Assembly: GCA_937928755.1 (NCBI GenBank)
Contig: CALEZI010000055.1
Coordinates: forward strand, 1-37,253
Length of the DNA stretch: 37,253 nucleotides
From: an uncultured Rhodanobacteraceae bacterium
GTDB lineage: Bacteria > Pseudomonadota > Gammaproteobacteria > Xanthomonadales > SZUA-5
Reading direction: 5' to 3'
Under the pieces are notes generated by a model that worked only from the letters and a program-made list of their open reading frames with translations, was not told where the DNA came from and ran no database searches. This document shows, in pieces, positions 28,401-37,253 of this stretch (the first letter of the stretch is position 1; each line of letters begins with the position of its first letter). The translations under genes were made by a program, and so were the position numbers.

Positions 28401-30880
28401 CGCAGCAAGCCGCGGCCCGCGCCGTGTTGCGCGCTCGACGCCTGCTCTGCGCCCATTACGCCTGTACCGATGTCGACCGTTTCCTGGCGGCCGTGGACAC
28501 GCTTCAGGCGCGTCGCGGCAATCACGCACTGCTGGACCGATGGCTGGTCAGCCTTGCCGGCGCCGACAACCCGCTGGCGGTGGCCGAACGCGATGCACTG
28601 ACCGGCGCGGCACTGGTGCGCATCCAGTCGCGCGCTGCCGACGCACTGTCGCTGCCGGACAATCTGAGCATCGGCGCACTGGCGGAAGCCCTGCGCGACC
28701 TGCGCGAGAACCTCGAAGACCTGCCCGACCTTTTGCCGATGTTGCGCGCCATGCACCAGGCCGGTCCGGCCTTTGCCGAACTCATCAGCACGCAGGCACA
28801 CGCGCCCGATGTGCTGGAAGCGCTGGTGGCGCAGGAGGCGCTGGCGAGGATTCAGCGCGAAGCGCCCGGTTTGGCGCAGTTCGACGGTCCGACGCTGGCG
28901 CGGACGGTGGCCGCTGTCGCCGCCGCCGATGCCCGCCTGCTCGACCAGAACGCGGCATTGGTGCGCGCCACGCAGCAGCAGAAATTCCTCGACAATGTGC
29001 GCCGCGCCTCGTTGTCCGCCACCCAGCTCGACGCCGCCGGCAAGGAGTTCAAGCGGCGCTATTCCACCGGGCGGCGCGAGCTCGAGCACGAGTTCGGCAA
29101 GAGCATGCGTTATCGCTCGATCCGCGAGATCGCGGGAGGCGATTCGGGCCTGGTGGTGAACGACCTGAAACCGATCTGGCTGATGAGCCCGCTGTCGGTG
29201 TCGGATACCCTGCCGTTGGCAGCCGACCTGTTCGACGTGGTGATTTTCGACGAAGCCAGTCAGATCCCGGCCGAGGACGCGGTGCCGGCGCTCAGTCGCG
29301 CGCGCCAGAGCGTGGTCGTGGGCGACGAGATGCAACTGCCGCCGACCAGCTTCTTCAGCGCCGGCGGCGATGCCGAGGACGACGAAGTGATCGCCGAGGA
29401 GGACGGCGAGCGCATCGCCATCACCCTCGACGCCGACAGTCTGCTCGCCCAGGCGGCGCGCAAGCTGCCCGCCACGCTGCTGGCCTGGCACTACCGCAGT
29501 CGCCACGAGGCGCTGATCAGTTTCTCCAACGCTGCCTTCTACGATGGCCGCCTGGTCACCATCCCCGACCGCCGGCTCGACCAGATGCAGGACGCCCTGC
29601 TGCCGCGCAGCGCGGACCAGGACGATGCCGGTTGTGCCGGCGTGGAGGCGCTGCTGGCCACGCCGATCAGCTTCCACGCGGTGGCCGATGGCCTTTACGA
29701 GGACCGTCGCAATCTGCCCGAAGCGGCCTACATCGCCCGCCTGGTGCGTGAACTGTTGCGCCGCGACAGCGGCCACAGCATCGGCGTGGTCGCGTTCTCC
29801 GAGGCGCAACAAGGCGAGATCGAAGCGGCACTCGAAGCACTGGCGGCGAGCGACGCCGAGTTCGCCGGCGCGCTCGAGCGCGAATACCAGCGCGAGCACG
29901 ACGATCAGTTCATCGGTCTGATCGTCAAGAACCTGGAGAACGTGCAGGGCGACGAGCGCGACGTGATCATCCTCAGCATTTGTTACGCCCCCGGCCGCGA
30001 CGGCCGCATGCTGATGAACTTCGGGCCGATCAACCAGCGTGGCGGCGAAAAGCGCCTCAACGTGATCTTCAGTCGCGCCAGGCACCGCATGGCCGTGGTC
30101 TCGACCATCCGCGCCGATGCGATCACCAATGTTCACAACGACGGCGCCGCGGCGCTCAAGGCCTTCCTGCAATACGCCGAGGCCAGCGCGCGCGGCGAGA
30201 TCGAACGCTCGCAGGCGGTGCTCGGCACGCTCAATCCCGGCGCCCGGCAGGCCTTCGCCAGCCAGCCGCCGCCCGATGCGACACGCGCGGCGCTCGCCGC
30301 GGCGCTGCGCGCGCGCGGCCACGTCGTGCGCGAACACGTCGGCCGCTCCAGCTTCCGTTGCGACCTCGCCATCGTCGCGCCCGACGGCAGCGGTTACGCA
30401 CTGGCGGTGCTGCTCGATCCACCCGGTCAGGCTGAGGACCCGCACCAGCGCTACGTGTTCCGACCGGCGATCCTGCGCGCCTTCGGTTGGCGCGTAGTCG
30501 ACCTGCCTTGCCTGGACTGGCTGCGCGACCCGGCTGCGGTGCTGGCGCGCATCGAGGCGCAGTTGGCCGGCGACGACGAAGCTGCGCTGGACGATCTTGC
30601 GCCCACAGCACCGCTGCCGCATTCATCGGTACCAGTGCCGCTCCCGAGCACCGCCGCCGCGGCCGATGCCACGCGCTCGCTGGTGTTCGACGAGGGCAGT
30701 TCCAGCAAGTTCTGGCGCATTGCCCGCCACGGCGCCGAGCTGATCGTCAGCTTCGGTCGTATCGGCAGCAAGGGCCAGTCGCTGGCCAGGCGCTACGACA
30801 CGGCAGAACGCGCCGAGCGCGAGATGCACAAGCTGGTGGAGGAAAAACGGCGCAAGGGTTATCTCGATGGCGCGGACTGA
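25424..30880 (+). CDS. DUF4011-type SF1 helicase with pseudokinase N-terminus and WGR domain
   Basis: This 1818-residue protein starts at GTG 25424 in a GTGA overlap. Residues about 35-230 resemble a protein-kinase C-lobe without catalytic residues. DUF4011 begins near 250 (LRDRLFDLSRRNRLLHF). SF1 motifs are: I, GPPGTGKSQ (K651); II, FDEASQ (D1276-E1277); III, VVGDEMQLPP; and late motifs AWHYRSRHEAL, NVQGDERDVIIL and NVIFSRARHRM. About 625 residues, largely helical, separate motifs I and II. Residues about 1630-1700 look like a restriction-endonuclease-fold domain (D1647 in CDLAI) whose expected glutamate is leucine. The end is a WGR domain (KFWRI at 1762, FGRIGSKGQ at 1777), a fold that binds nucleic acid in PARPs. 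Likely acts on DNA or RNA; function unknown. Confidence 0.92.
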   Translation: MNAPSIENGESAGPAADLAALLAEIGGNALAIDDVLHLSLPLLREVAQLHLQGRVAALAPPDILLGAGRRLRLRQPEGQLPRQRIEAVRALQPHPGSGLNVVGRVQLTRDSESGVWVDNLEVQEERSQTPRQPVYLPGFGSWELALGHHDEITDLFLLGQILACLACGLDFDDVADLRRFAAHRRNLFHLQPRLNPVLASVIAEMTALNRHDRATDLAEMVHRLETWREQPAALDVDRVLADTQGTRPRRVAVLSHLRDRLFDLSRRNRLLHFRPTQGSVNLTMASVPLVLQQESIKAGDLCAWGGAFAEDVLSCKPLSLQRWLRFEDQPYLPTTLDRIVQDTRRDRAEFGFSHLRLVLAFLRWHNLKEAPAERIVSPLLWLPVELVKKKGVRDRYLLQCEDEEAEFNPALRHYLRQLYDIRLPQTVDLKVTTVEAIHADLQAQIRRSEPGVELRLQSRPAIELIQQKAVQHLRQFQRRRSRPSQVRPSGRPEFSYAADDFRPLGLALFRERVLPSPLPLRDALASKPLPRMPQMAGVGVAERSTYSVARDDGHRYAWDLDLTQVTLANFNYKKMSLVRDYAELIEQQPENAAFDRLFSIDPRPLESAAPAPLPVAEQWNVVAADATQAQAVGLARSGRSFIIQGPPGTGKSQTITNLIADHAARGQRVLFVCEKRAAIDVVFHRLKQCGLDDLCCLIHDSQGDKKAFVADLRGCYERWVAAPVQREALATAREDTLAALQAQLRRIEQYEALLASAPAPLACRVRDLVRRLAELPPAPEGVAPEVRERLPDFAVWSAQRELTARIQRSVHQRLGAASLAQHPFRWLSGEALADPLAIGRIKAVLDDLENGLAPLEDQLDAGLCWLCADTPLVAAAELAGLQREWVDSGLARHADLLAGNAGAVQALHKRRGELRDLADAHDSAGAATANWREPLAETDAEAAYALAKRLEPNLLRWLQPAWWKLRAEIARRYDFSRHAVAPTLVSVLAGLLAQQAAARAVLRARRLLCAHYACTDVDRFLAAVDTLQARRGNHALLDRWLVSLAGADNPLAVAERDALTGAALVRIQSRAADALSLPDNLSIGALAEALRDLRENLEDLPDLLPMLRAMHQAGPAFAELISTQAHAPDVLEALVAQEALARIQREAPGLAQFDGPTLARTVAAVAAADARLLDQNAALVRATQQQKFLDNVRRASLSATQLDAAGKEFKRRYSTGRRELEHEFGKSMRYRSIREIAGGDSGLVVNDLKPIWLMSPLSVSDTLPLAADLFDVVIFDEASQIPAEDAVPALSRARQSVVVGDEMQLPPTSFFSAGGDAEDDEVIAEEDGERIAITLDADSLLAQAARKLPATLLAWHYRSRHEALISFSNAAFYDGRLVTIPDRRLDQMQDALLPRSADQDDAGCAGVEALLATPISFHAVADGLYEDRRNLPEAAYIARLVRELLRRDSGHSIGVVAFSEAQQGEIEAALEALAASDAEFAGALEREYQREHDDQFIGLIVKNLENVQGDERDVIILSICYAPGRDGRMLMNFGPINQRGGEKRLNVIFSRARHRMAVVSTIRADAITNVHNDGAAALKAFLQYAEASARGEIERSQAVLGTLNPGARQAFASQPPPDATRAALAAALRARGHVVREHVGRSSFRCDLAIVAPDGSGYALAVLLDPPGQAEDPHQRYVFRPAILRAFGWRVVDLPCLDWLRDPAAVLARIEAQLAGDDEAALDDLAPTAPLPHSSVPVPLPSTAAAADATRSLVFDEGSSSKFWRIARHGAELIVSFGRIGSKGQSLARRYDTAERAEREMHKLVEEKRRKGYLDGAD

Positions 30881-30885
30881 AGCCG

Positions 30886-30911
30886 CCTGACGCAGCGAAC
30901 ACTGCGTCAGG
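30886..30911. terminator. bidirectional terminator hairpin
   Basis: CCTGACGCAG (30886-30895) and CTGCGTCAGG (30902-30911) form a perfect 10-bp stem with a six-base loop, five bases after the helicase stop. It lies between two convergent genes and probably ends both transcripts, although U-runs are weak. Confidence 0.65.
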
Positions 30912-30934
30912 GACTCGAGCCGAGGCGTCGCCGA

Positions 30935-33367
30935 TCAGAACATGCGCCAGCTGACTTCCAGCCCGTACATGCGCGGCGGCGTGATCGTGCCCACCGGCGT
31001 GCCGAGCACACTCACGCCCTGGCCGCCGATGCTGCGCACGTACTGCTCGTCGGTCAGGTTGTTGATGTACAGCGCCGCGCCCCAGCTCTGACCGGGCGCG
31101 GTCCAGCTCAGCCGTGCGTTGGTGTACTGGGTCTCCTCGCCAACGTCGTAGCCGGTGTAGCTGCCGCAGGTGCCCTGGAACAGCGAGTCGTTGTTGCAGC
31201 GGACTTCGCCGCGATAGGCGTATTGCAGGTTGAACGCCATGCTGCCGGCGGTCGCCAGTTGCCACTCGTAGTTCACGCCGGCGGCGAACGACCATTCGGG
31301 TTCGCCGGTCGGCTGGCCGGACAGATCGATGCCGCTGGCGGTCTGCGCCGAATCGTCGAATTGCGAATCGATGTACGCGACGCTGAGGTTCAGGGTCAGG
31401 CCGCGGGTGGGCTTCCACAGCCACTCGACGTCGACGCCGTCGGCGCTCTGGTCGGTGCTTTGCACCAGGTACTGCGGGATGCCGCCGGGTGTGGTCGCCG
31501 GCACCAGCGCCAGCGACTGCCGATCCGAATACGCGTAGTGGAACACCGAGGCGTTCAGCACCATGTTGACCGACGGAAAGGCATTCTTGACCCCGAGTTC
31601 GTAGTTCCAGACCTCCTCGGGTGCGTACTCGGAGTCGATCTGCACGCCGTCATTGCCGCCCGCCTTGTAGCCCTTGCTGACCGACAGGAAGCCCATGGTG
31701 TCGTCGCTGAACTGGTAATCGGCGACCAGGCGTGGGCTCAAGTCGTCCCAGCCGCCGTCGCGCTTGACCGGTACGCCCACCGCGTTGGGGAACACGATGT
31801 TGTTGCGCAGCACGAACAGCAGTTCCGGCGGAATCGCACCGATCAGGCCCATCGCCGTGAGTTCGAAGATCTGCTGGTCGAGTTCGTCGGCCGTGCGCGG
31901 CCGATTGAACCACCTGAAATCCTTGCTGTCGTCGGTGTAGCGCAAACCGCCGGTGAGATTCAGGCGATCGGTCACGTGCCAGATCACGTCTCCGAACACG
32001 GCGAACGAGTCCGACCTCATCTGGTTGTCGATCTGTTCGCTGTAGGGATGACCGAGGAAATGCTGGGCCAGGCCGAACGCGGCCAGCGCGGCGTCGGTGC
32101 AGGCCAGCGGACCGCCGCAGGGGCCAGCGGCGCCCTGGTTGAACAGCAGTGTGTCGATGGTGTTGGTCGAGCTGTTGACGATGTTCGACTGGCGGCCTTC
32201 CTCGCGATAGAAGCTGGCGCCGGCGACCCAGTCGATGCTCTCGTTGGCGCCGGCGAACTTGAACTCCTGGTAATAGGTGCGCCCGTTCTGGGTGACGCCG
32301 CTGTCAAGGTACAGGAAGGGATTGTTGCTGCCGTCCTGATCCTCGAAATGGTCGAGGGCGGATTCGGAAAACGCGGTGGTCGAGGTGAACGTGGCCCAGT
32401 CGAAGTCGCTGCTCAGTGCCAGGGTGCCGCCATCGTAGCCCTTGGTCTGGCGACCGTTCGGCGTGTCGTTGTAGATCGGCACGTCGCGCGGATCCCGGTA
32501 GGTGGCCGGGTCCGGCGGAAACGGCGCGCGCTGGCTGCTGTTGCTGAGGAAGGGCAGCACGCCGATTTGCAGGCGCTGCGGTTCCTTGAGCTGTTCGTGG
32601 TCCCAGGAGAGCTGCATCTCCCAGTTCTCGCTGAGGTTGCCGCCGACCACCATGCGCACGCCCTCCTGGCGATCCAGCGCGTAGTGACGGTCGGTGCCGG
32701 CGTCGCGCGCCCAGCCATCGCTGCGATTGACGAGCCCGCTGACCCGCAGGCCGAGGTTCTCGGTCATCGGCACATTCAGCAGCGCATCGACATAGCGCTG
32801 GCCGTCGTTGCCGATGCGCAGCGTCGCGTCGGCCTCGGTATCGAGGTGCGGTCGGTTGGTGACGATCGAGATCGCACCCGCGGCGGTGTTGCGCCCGAAC
32901 AGCGTGCCCTGCGGCCCCTTCAGCACCTCGATGCGTTCGACATCGTGGAAAGCCAGCAGCGAGCCGCCGCCATTGGTCTGGTAGACGCCGTTGACGTAAA
33001 TGCCGACTGCACGGTCGATGCCCATGCTGAAGCCTTCGGTGCTGATGCCGCGGATCGAGAATCCAGGCTGTGTCTTGTCGAAGGCATCCACGTTGAGCCC
33101 GGGGACGAAGCGGCTGATTTCGCTGAGGTCCGACGCGGCGAGGTTCTGGATCTGCTCGTCGCCGACCACGGTCAGCGCGATCGGCACCTGCTGCAGTTCC
33201 TGGGTACGGCTCTGCGCGGTGACGGTGACGGCCTCGAGTTGGGTGTCGTCGTCGCCGGCGACAGGCTCACGGTCGCCCGCGCCCTGGGCAAAGATGTGTG
33301 TCGGTGCGGCAGCGATTGCCAGGATCAACGCGCTGGCCAGCGCACGGCGATTGGTGCTGAGTGTCAT
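30935..33367 (-). CDS. TonB-dependent outer-membrane receptor
   Basis: This 810-residue protein imports an unknown ligand across the outer membrane with TonB energy. It has a signal peptide (about residues 1-28, ending IFAQ) and a TonB-box-like region with LEAVTVTAQSR. The plug domain follows (VPIALTVVG to IEVLKGPQGTLFGRNTAAGAI), then a 22-strand-type barrel. It ends in the C-terminal aromatic signature GLEVSWRMF. ATG 33367 follows GGGGGAG; an upstream in-frame ATG at 33436 lacks a leader peptide. A weak promoter (GTGACG at 33473-33468, TAGTCT at 33449-33444, 18-base spacer, minus strand) is possible. The barrel resembles Pfeiffer-type receptors of sphingomonads and xanthomonads. The substrate is not inferable. 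Confidence 0.95.
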   Translation of the reverse strand: MTLSTNRRALASALILAIAAAPTHIFAQGAGDREPVAGDDDTQLEAVTVTAQSRTQELQQVPIALTVVGDEQIQNLAASDLSEISRFVPGLNVDAFDKTQPGFSIRGISTEGFSMGIDRAVGIYVNGVYQTNGGGSLLAFHDVERIEVLKGPQGTLFGRNTAAGAISIVTNRPHLDTEADATLRIGNDGQRYVDALLNVPMTENLGLRVSGLVNRSDGWARDAGTDRHYALDRQEGVRMVVGGNLSENWEMQLSWDHEQLKEPQRLQIGVLPFLSNSSQRAPFPPDPATYRDPRDVPIYNDTPNGRQTKGYDGGTLALSSDFDWATFTSTTAFSESALDHFEDQDGSNNPFLYLDSGVTQNGRTYYQEFKFAGANESIDWVAGASFYREEGRQSNIVNSSTNTIDTLLFNQGAAGPCGGPLACTDAALAAFGLAQHFLGHPYSEQIDNQMRSDSFAVFGDVIWHVTDRLNLTGGLRYTDDSKDFRWFNRPRTADELDQQIFELTAMGLIGAIPPELLFVLRNNIVFPNAVGVPVKRDGGWDDLSPRLVADYQFSDDTMGFLSVSKGYKAGGNDGVQIDSEYAPEEVWNYELGVKNAFPSVNMVLNASVFHYAYSDRQSLALVPATTPGGIPQYLVQSTDQSADGVDVEWLWKPTRGLTLNLSVAYIDSQFDDSAQTASGIDLSGQPTGEPEWSFAAGVNYEWQLATAGSMAFNLQYAYRGEVRCNNDSLFQGTCGSYTGYDVGEETQYTNARLSWTAPGQSWGAALYINNLTDEQYVRSIGGQGVSVLGTPVGTITPPRMYGLEVSWRMF

Positions 33368-33501
33368 GGTCTCCCCCCGGAGTTGCCGGCCGGCGCGGCA
33401 GTGCCCCGCGGTCGGCCTGATTGGAATGCGTCGCATCTCCGCGAGACTAGCGCGCGGATGAAGCCGGCGTCACCGGGGGATTACCTCGCGTGGTTTATCC
33501 C

Positions 33502-33530
33502 GAGCGTCCGGTTTCACCAGAGCGTCCGGT
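33502..33530. promoter_or_regulatory. 11-base direct repeats upstream of the TonB receptor gene
   Basis: GAGCGTCCGGT occurs at 33502-33512 and again at 33520-33530, an 18-base period, about 135-165 bases before the receptor start. It could be a paired regulator site. The rest of this 340-base gap holds a GTCATTGCGAG inverted repeat and no gene. Confidence 0.3.
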
Positions 33531-33542
33531 GACCTTGAACCT

Positions 33543-33650
33543 CGTCATTGCGAGCGCGGCGAAGCAATCCAGTGACCCTTCTTTGCTCTGATTCCGCAGT
33601 CAGAAAACCAAGCAGAGACACTGGATTGCGTCGCCGCACTCGCAATGACG
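33543..33650. repeat. GTCATTGCGAG-family inverted repeat
   Basis: Two 31-base arms (33543-33573 and 33620-33650) are reverse complements with two mismatches and enclose 46 bases. The outer ends are CGTCATTGCGAG and CTCGCAATGACG. Very similar palindromes occur in many unrelated bacteria. It encodes nothing, and it separates the receptor gene from a small membrane-protein gene. Confidence 0.85.
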
Positions 33651-33707
33651 AAACGCTTCACCCGCGCAGCGCATCAATCACTTACGCCATGGGTTGATGG
33701 AAAGCCG

Positions 33708-33842
33708 TCAGCGGAACACGATTAGCACCACGATCCCGGCCAGAATCGCCAGACCGATGGCGCCACCCAGAATCGCCATGCGCTGCAACGACTTCTGGTT
33801 GTTGCTGTTTTCGTGATCCTTTGAAGCCAGAATCTTGCTCAT
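33708..33842 (-). CDS. 44-residue single-pass membrane protein
   Basis: The product starts MSKILASKDHENSNNQKS, a polar cytoplasmic stretch, followed by one hydrophobic segment (about residues 22-42, GGAIGLAILAGIVVLIV) and a final FR. The frame extends to 33950, but the upstream residues are low-complexity and unlike a leader. No strong ribosome site is seen. I do not recognise it; the composition is typical of a real small membrane protein, not a shadow frame. Confidence 0.5.
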   Translation of the reverse strand: MSKILASKDHENSNNQKSLQRMAILGGAIGLAILAGIVVLIVFR

Positions 33843-34121
33843 GGCAGGGCATCCGGAGGTGCGGGCGAGCTCAGCGGTCGCGGACGTCGCGGTCGGGCGC
33901 GTCGCGTGTGCATGGAGGTCCAGCGTGGAATCCTCTGCGGCGCGTGTCAAGTGCGCCGATCCTCATGCTGGATCAGAGCCGCGCTTGATTCCGCGCCGAT
34001 CGTCCCCACTGAAACGGCCTGCAGTCGATTCTTGCTCCGCCTGCCGGCCTCTCGGCCCCCCGAAGCGTATTCGGGTAGACTCGCGGCCCCCGTATTCTCC
34101 CACTTTGCCCCATCTCCCCAC
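33843..34121. other. secA upstream region
   Basis: This 279-base divergent interval lies between the small membrane-protein gene and secA. The secA frame is open into it from 33906, but the family N-terminus begins at 34122. A TAGACT hexamer at 34076-34081 could be a -10, but no matching -35 is apparent. No recognisable secM-like gene is present. Confidence 0.4.
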
Positions 34122-36872
<2,751 letters not shown>

Positions 36873-36873
36873 C

Positions 36874-36906
36874 CGATTGCGCTTGCCCGTCGGGCAAGCG
36901 CAATCG
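36874..36906 (+). terminator. hairpin terminator after secA
   Basis: CGATTGCGCTTGCCCG (36874-36889) and its exact reverse complement (36891-36906) form a stem of about 14 bp with a small CGTCG loop, beginning two bases after the secA stop. It has no U-run, but it is the strongest hairpin in the tail. Confidence 0.6.
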
Positions 36907-36937
36907 ATGTTGCGGTCTGCGCGCGCAGTTCTATTGC

Positions 36938-36960
36938 AGGAGCGACGTGTACGTCGCGAC
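36938..36960. repeat. AGGAGCGACGTGTAC-family REP arm, single copy
   Basis: This 23-base sequence is identical to the reverse complement of the right arm at 10415-10437. Here it has no inverted partner. It lies in the 381-base region after secA, where I see no gene. Confidence 0.75.
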
Positions 36961-37003
36961 GCGGACCTCGCACCATGTCGGGTGAGGTCGGCTTCCCGCT
37001 GTT

Positions 37004-37246
37004 GGTGCGCTTATTCGCGCATCAAACTGGTGCGACCATGCGGACTGCCTTTTTGTCCGCAAAGGACGCAAAGGACGCAAAGGACGCAAAGGACGCAAAG
37101 GACGCAAAGAGAGCCAAGAACCAAGGTGTTGATGTTCTGCTGGCTTTGCTTTCCTTTGCGTCCTTAACGGAAAAGTTTTTCTTTCAGATACTTGCGTTAT
37201 GTTTGGTGAGAGTCCCGGTCGCCCCTGTCGGTGCGCTTATTCGCGC
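37004..37246. repeat. 17-base direct repeats flanking a GGACGCAAA element
   Basis: GGTGCGCTTATTCGCGC is exact at 37004-37020 and 37230-37246. The preceding 25 bases are also loosely similar (GGTGAG..GTC pattern). The two copies bracket the tandem element at 37046-37175. Confidence 0.7.
37046..37175. repeat. GGACGCAAA-family element, five tandem units, decayed right end
   Basis: The left flank TGCCTTTTTGTCCGCAAAG matches the copy at 13170 exactly. Five perfect GGACGCAAA units occupy 37064-37108. The right arm (CTTTGCGTCCTTAACGGA, about 37154-37171) is a mutated form of the expected complement, so this copy is older or partly degraded. Confidence 0.88.
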
Positions 37247-37253
37247 AAAGAAC

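Noticed and set aside
25229..30622. A 1797-codon open frame on the minus strand opposite the helicase gene
   Set aside because: High GC leaves long antisense frames open. Its translation is rich in Q, R, H, A and G with no motifs, while the + strand frame has full helicase motifs.
31223..33532. A 769-codon + strand frame opposite the TonB receptor gene
   Set aside because: Antisense shadow; the receptor frame has a signal peptide, plug and barrel signatures and a ribosome site.
33543..33650. Ends of an insertion sequence
   Set aside because: Only 46 bases lie between the arms, with no transposase and no flanking target duplication seen.

Overview
The window looks like the chromosome of a high-GC gammaproteobacterium, most likely of the Xanthomonadales/Lysobacterales type. 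This is inferred from gene order and protein motifs, not from a phylogeny. The evidence is the division and cell-wall (dcw) gene order, the lpxC - dciA - M23 peptidase - secA neighbourhood shared with pseudomonads and xanthomonads, the absence of murD between mraY and ftsW, an S46 dipeptidyl-peptidase, a large TonB-dependent receptor, and many short palindromic intergenic repeats. I found no tRNA, rRNA, IS element, prophage or CRISPR array.

Region 1 (1-11516) is the distal dcw cluster, all on the + strand: murF (5' end outside the window), mraY, ftsW, murG, murC, ddlB, ftsQ, ftsA, ftsZ, then lpxC. Most junctions are 1- or 4-base stop/start overlaps. The chain is broken by a 190-base gap with a repeat element before ddlB, a 155-base leader before ftsZ and a 306-base gap before lpxC. 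The products make lipid I and II (MraY, MurG), the cytoplasmic precursors (MurF, MurC, Ddl), the septal polymerase and division ring (FtsW, FtsQ, FtsA, FtsZ), and the committed step of lipid A synthesis (LpxC).

Region 2 (11517-13006) holds convergent dciA (DUF721, replicative-helicase loading) and a membrane-anchored M23 peptidase. In relatives secA follows directly. Here about 21 kb of accessory DNA intervenes.

Region 3 (13007-34121) is that accessory stretch. It contains a secreted kelch-like propeller protein, a small membrane methyltransferase-like protein, a secreted S46 peptidase with a DPP11-like arginine, two small genes, a three-gene overlapping operon, a TonB-dependent receptor and a 44-residue membrane protein. 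The operon (19195-30880) is the most interesting part. It encodes (i) a 1679-residue Ser/Thr kinase - STAND ATPase - GAF - GGDEF protein, (ii) a soluble M48-like HELAH metallopeptidase, and (iii) an 1818-residue DUF4011-type SF1 helicase with a kinase-like but catalytically dead N-terminus, a degenerate restriction-endonuclease-like segment and a C-terminal WGR domain. Both junctions are GTGA overlaps. I do not recognise this combination as a named system. A conflict/defence or nucleic-acid-stress role is an inference.

Region 4 (34122-37253) is secA with a strong hairpin directly after its stop, then a repeat-rich tail. Four palindromic repeat families are spread through the intergenic spaces: GGACGCAAA tandem elements (3 copies), an AGGAGCGACGTGTAC family (3 arms), a GTCACGTwGCCC family (3 arms) and a GTCATTGCGAG inverted pair.
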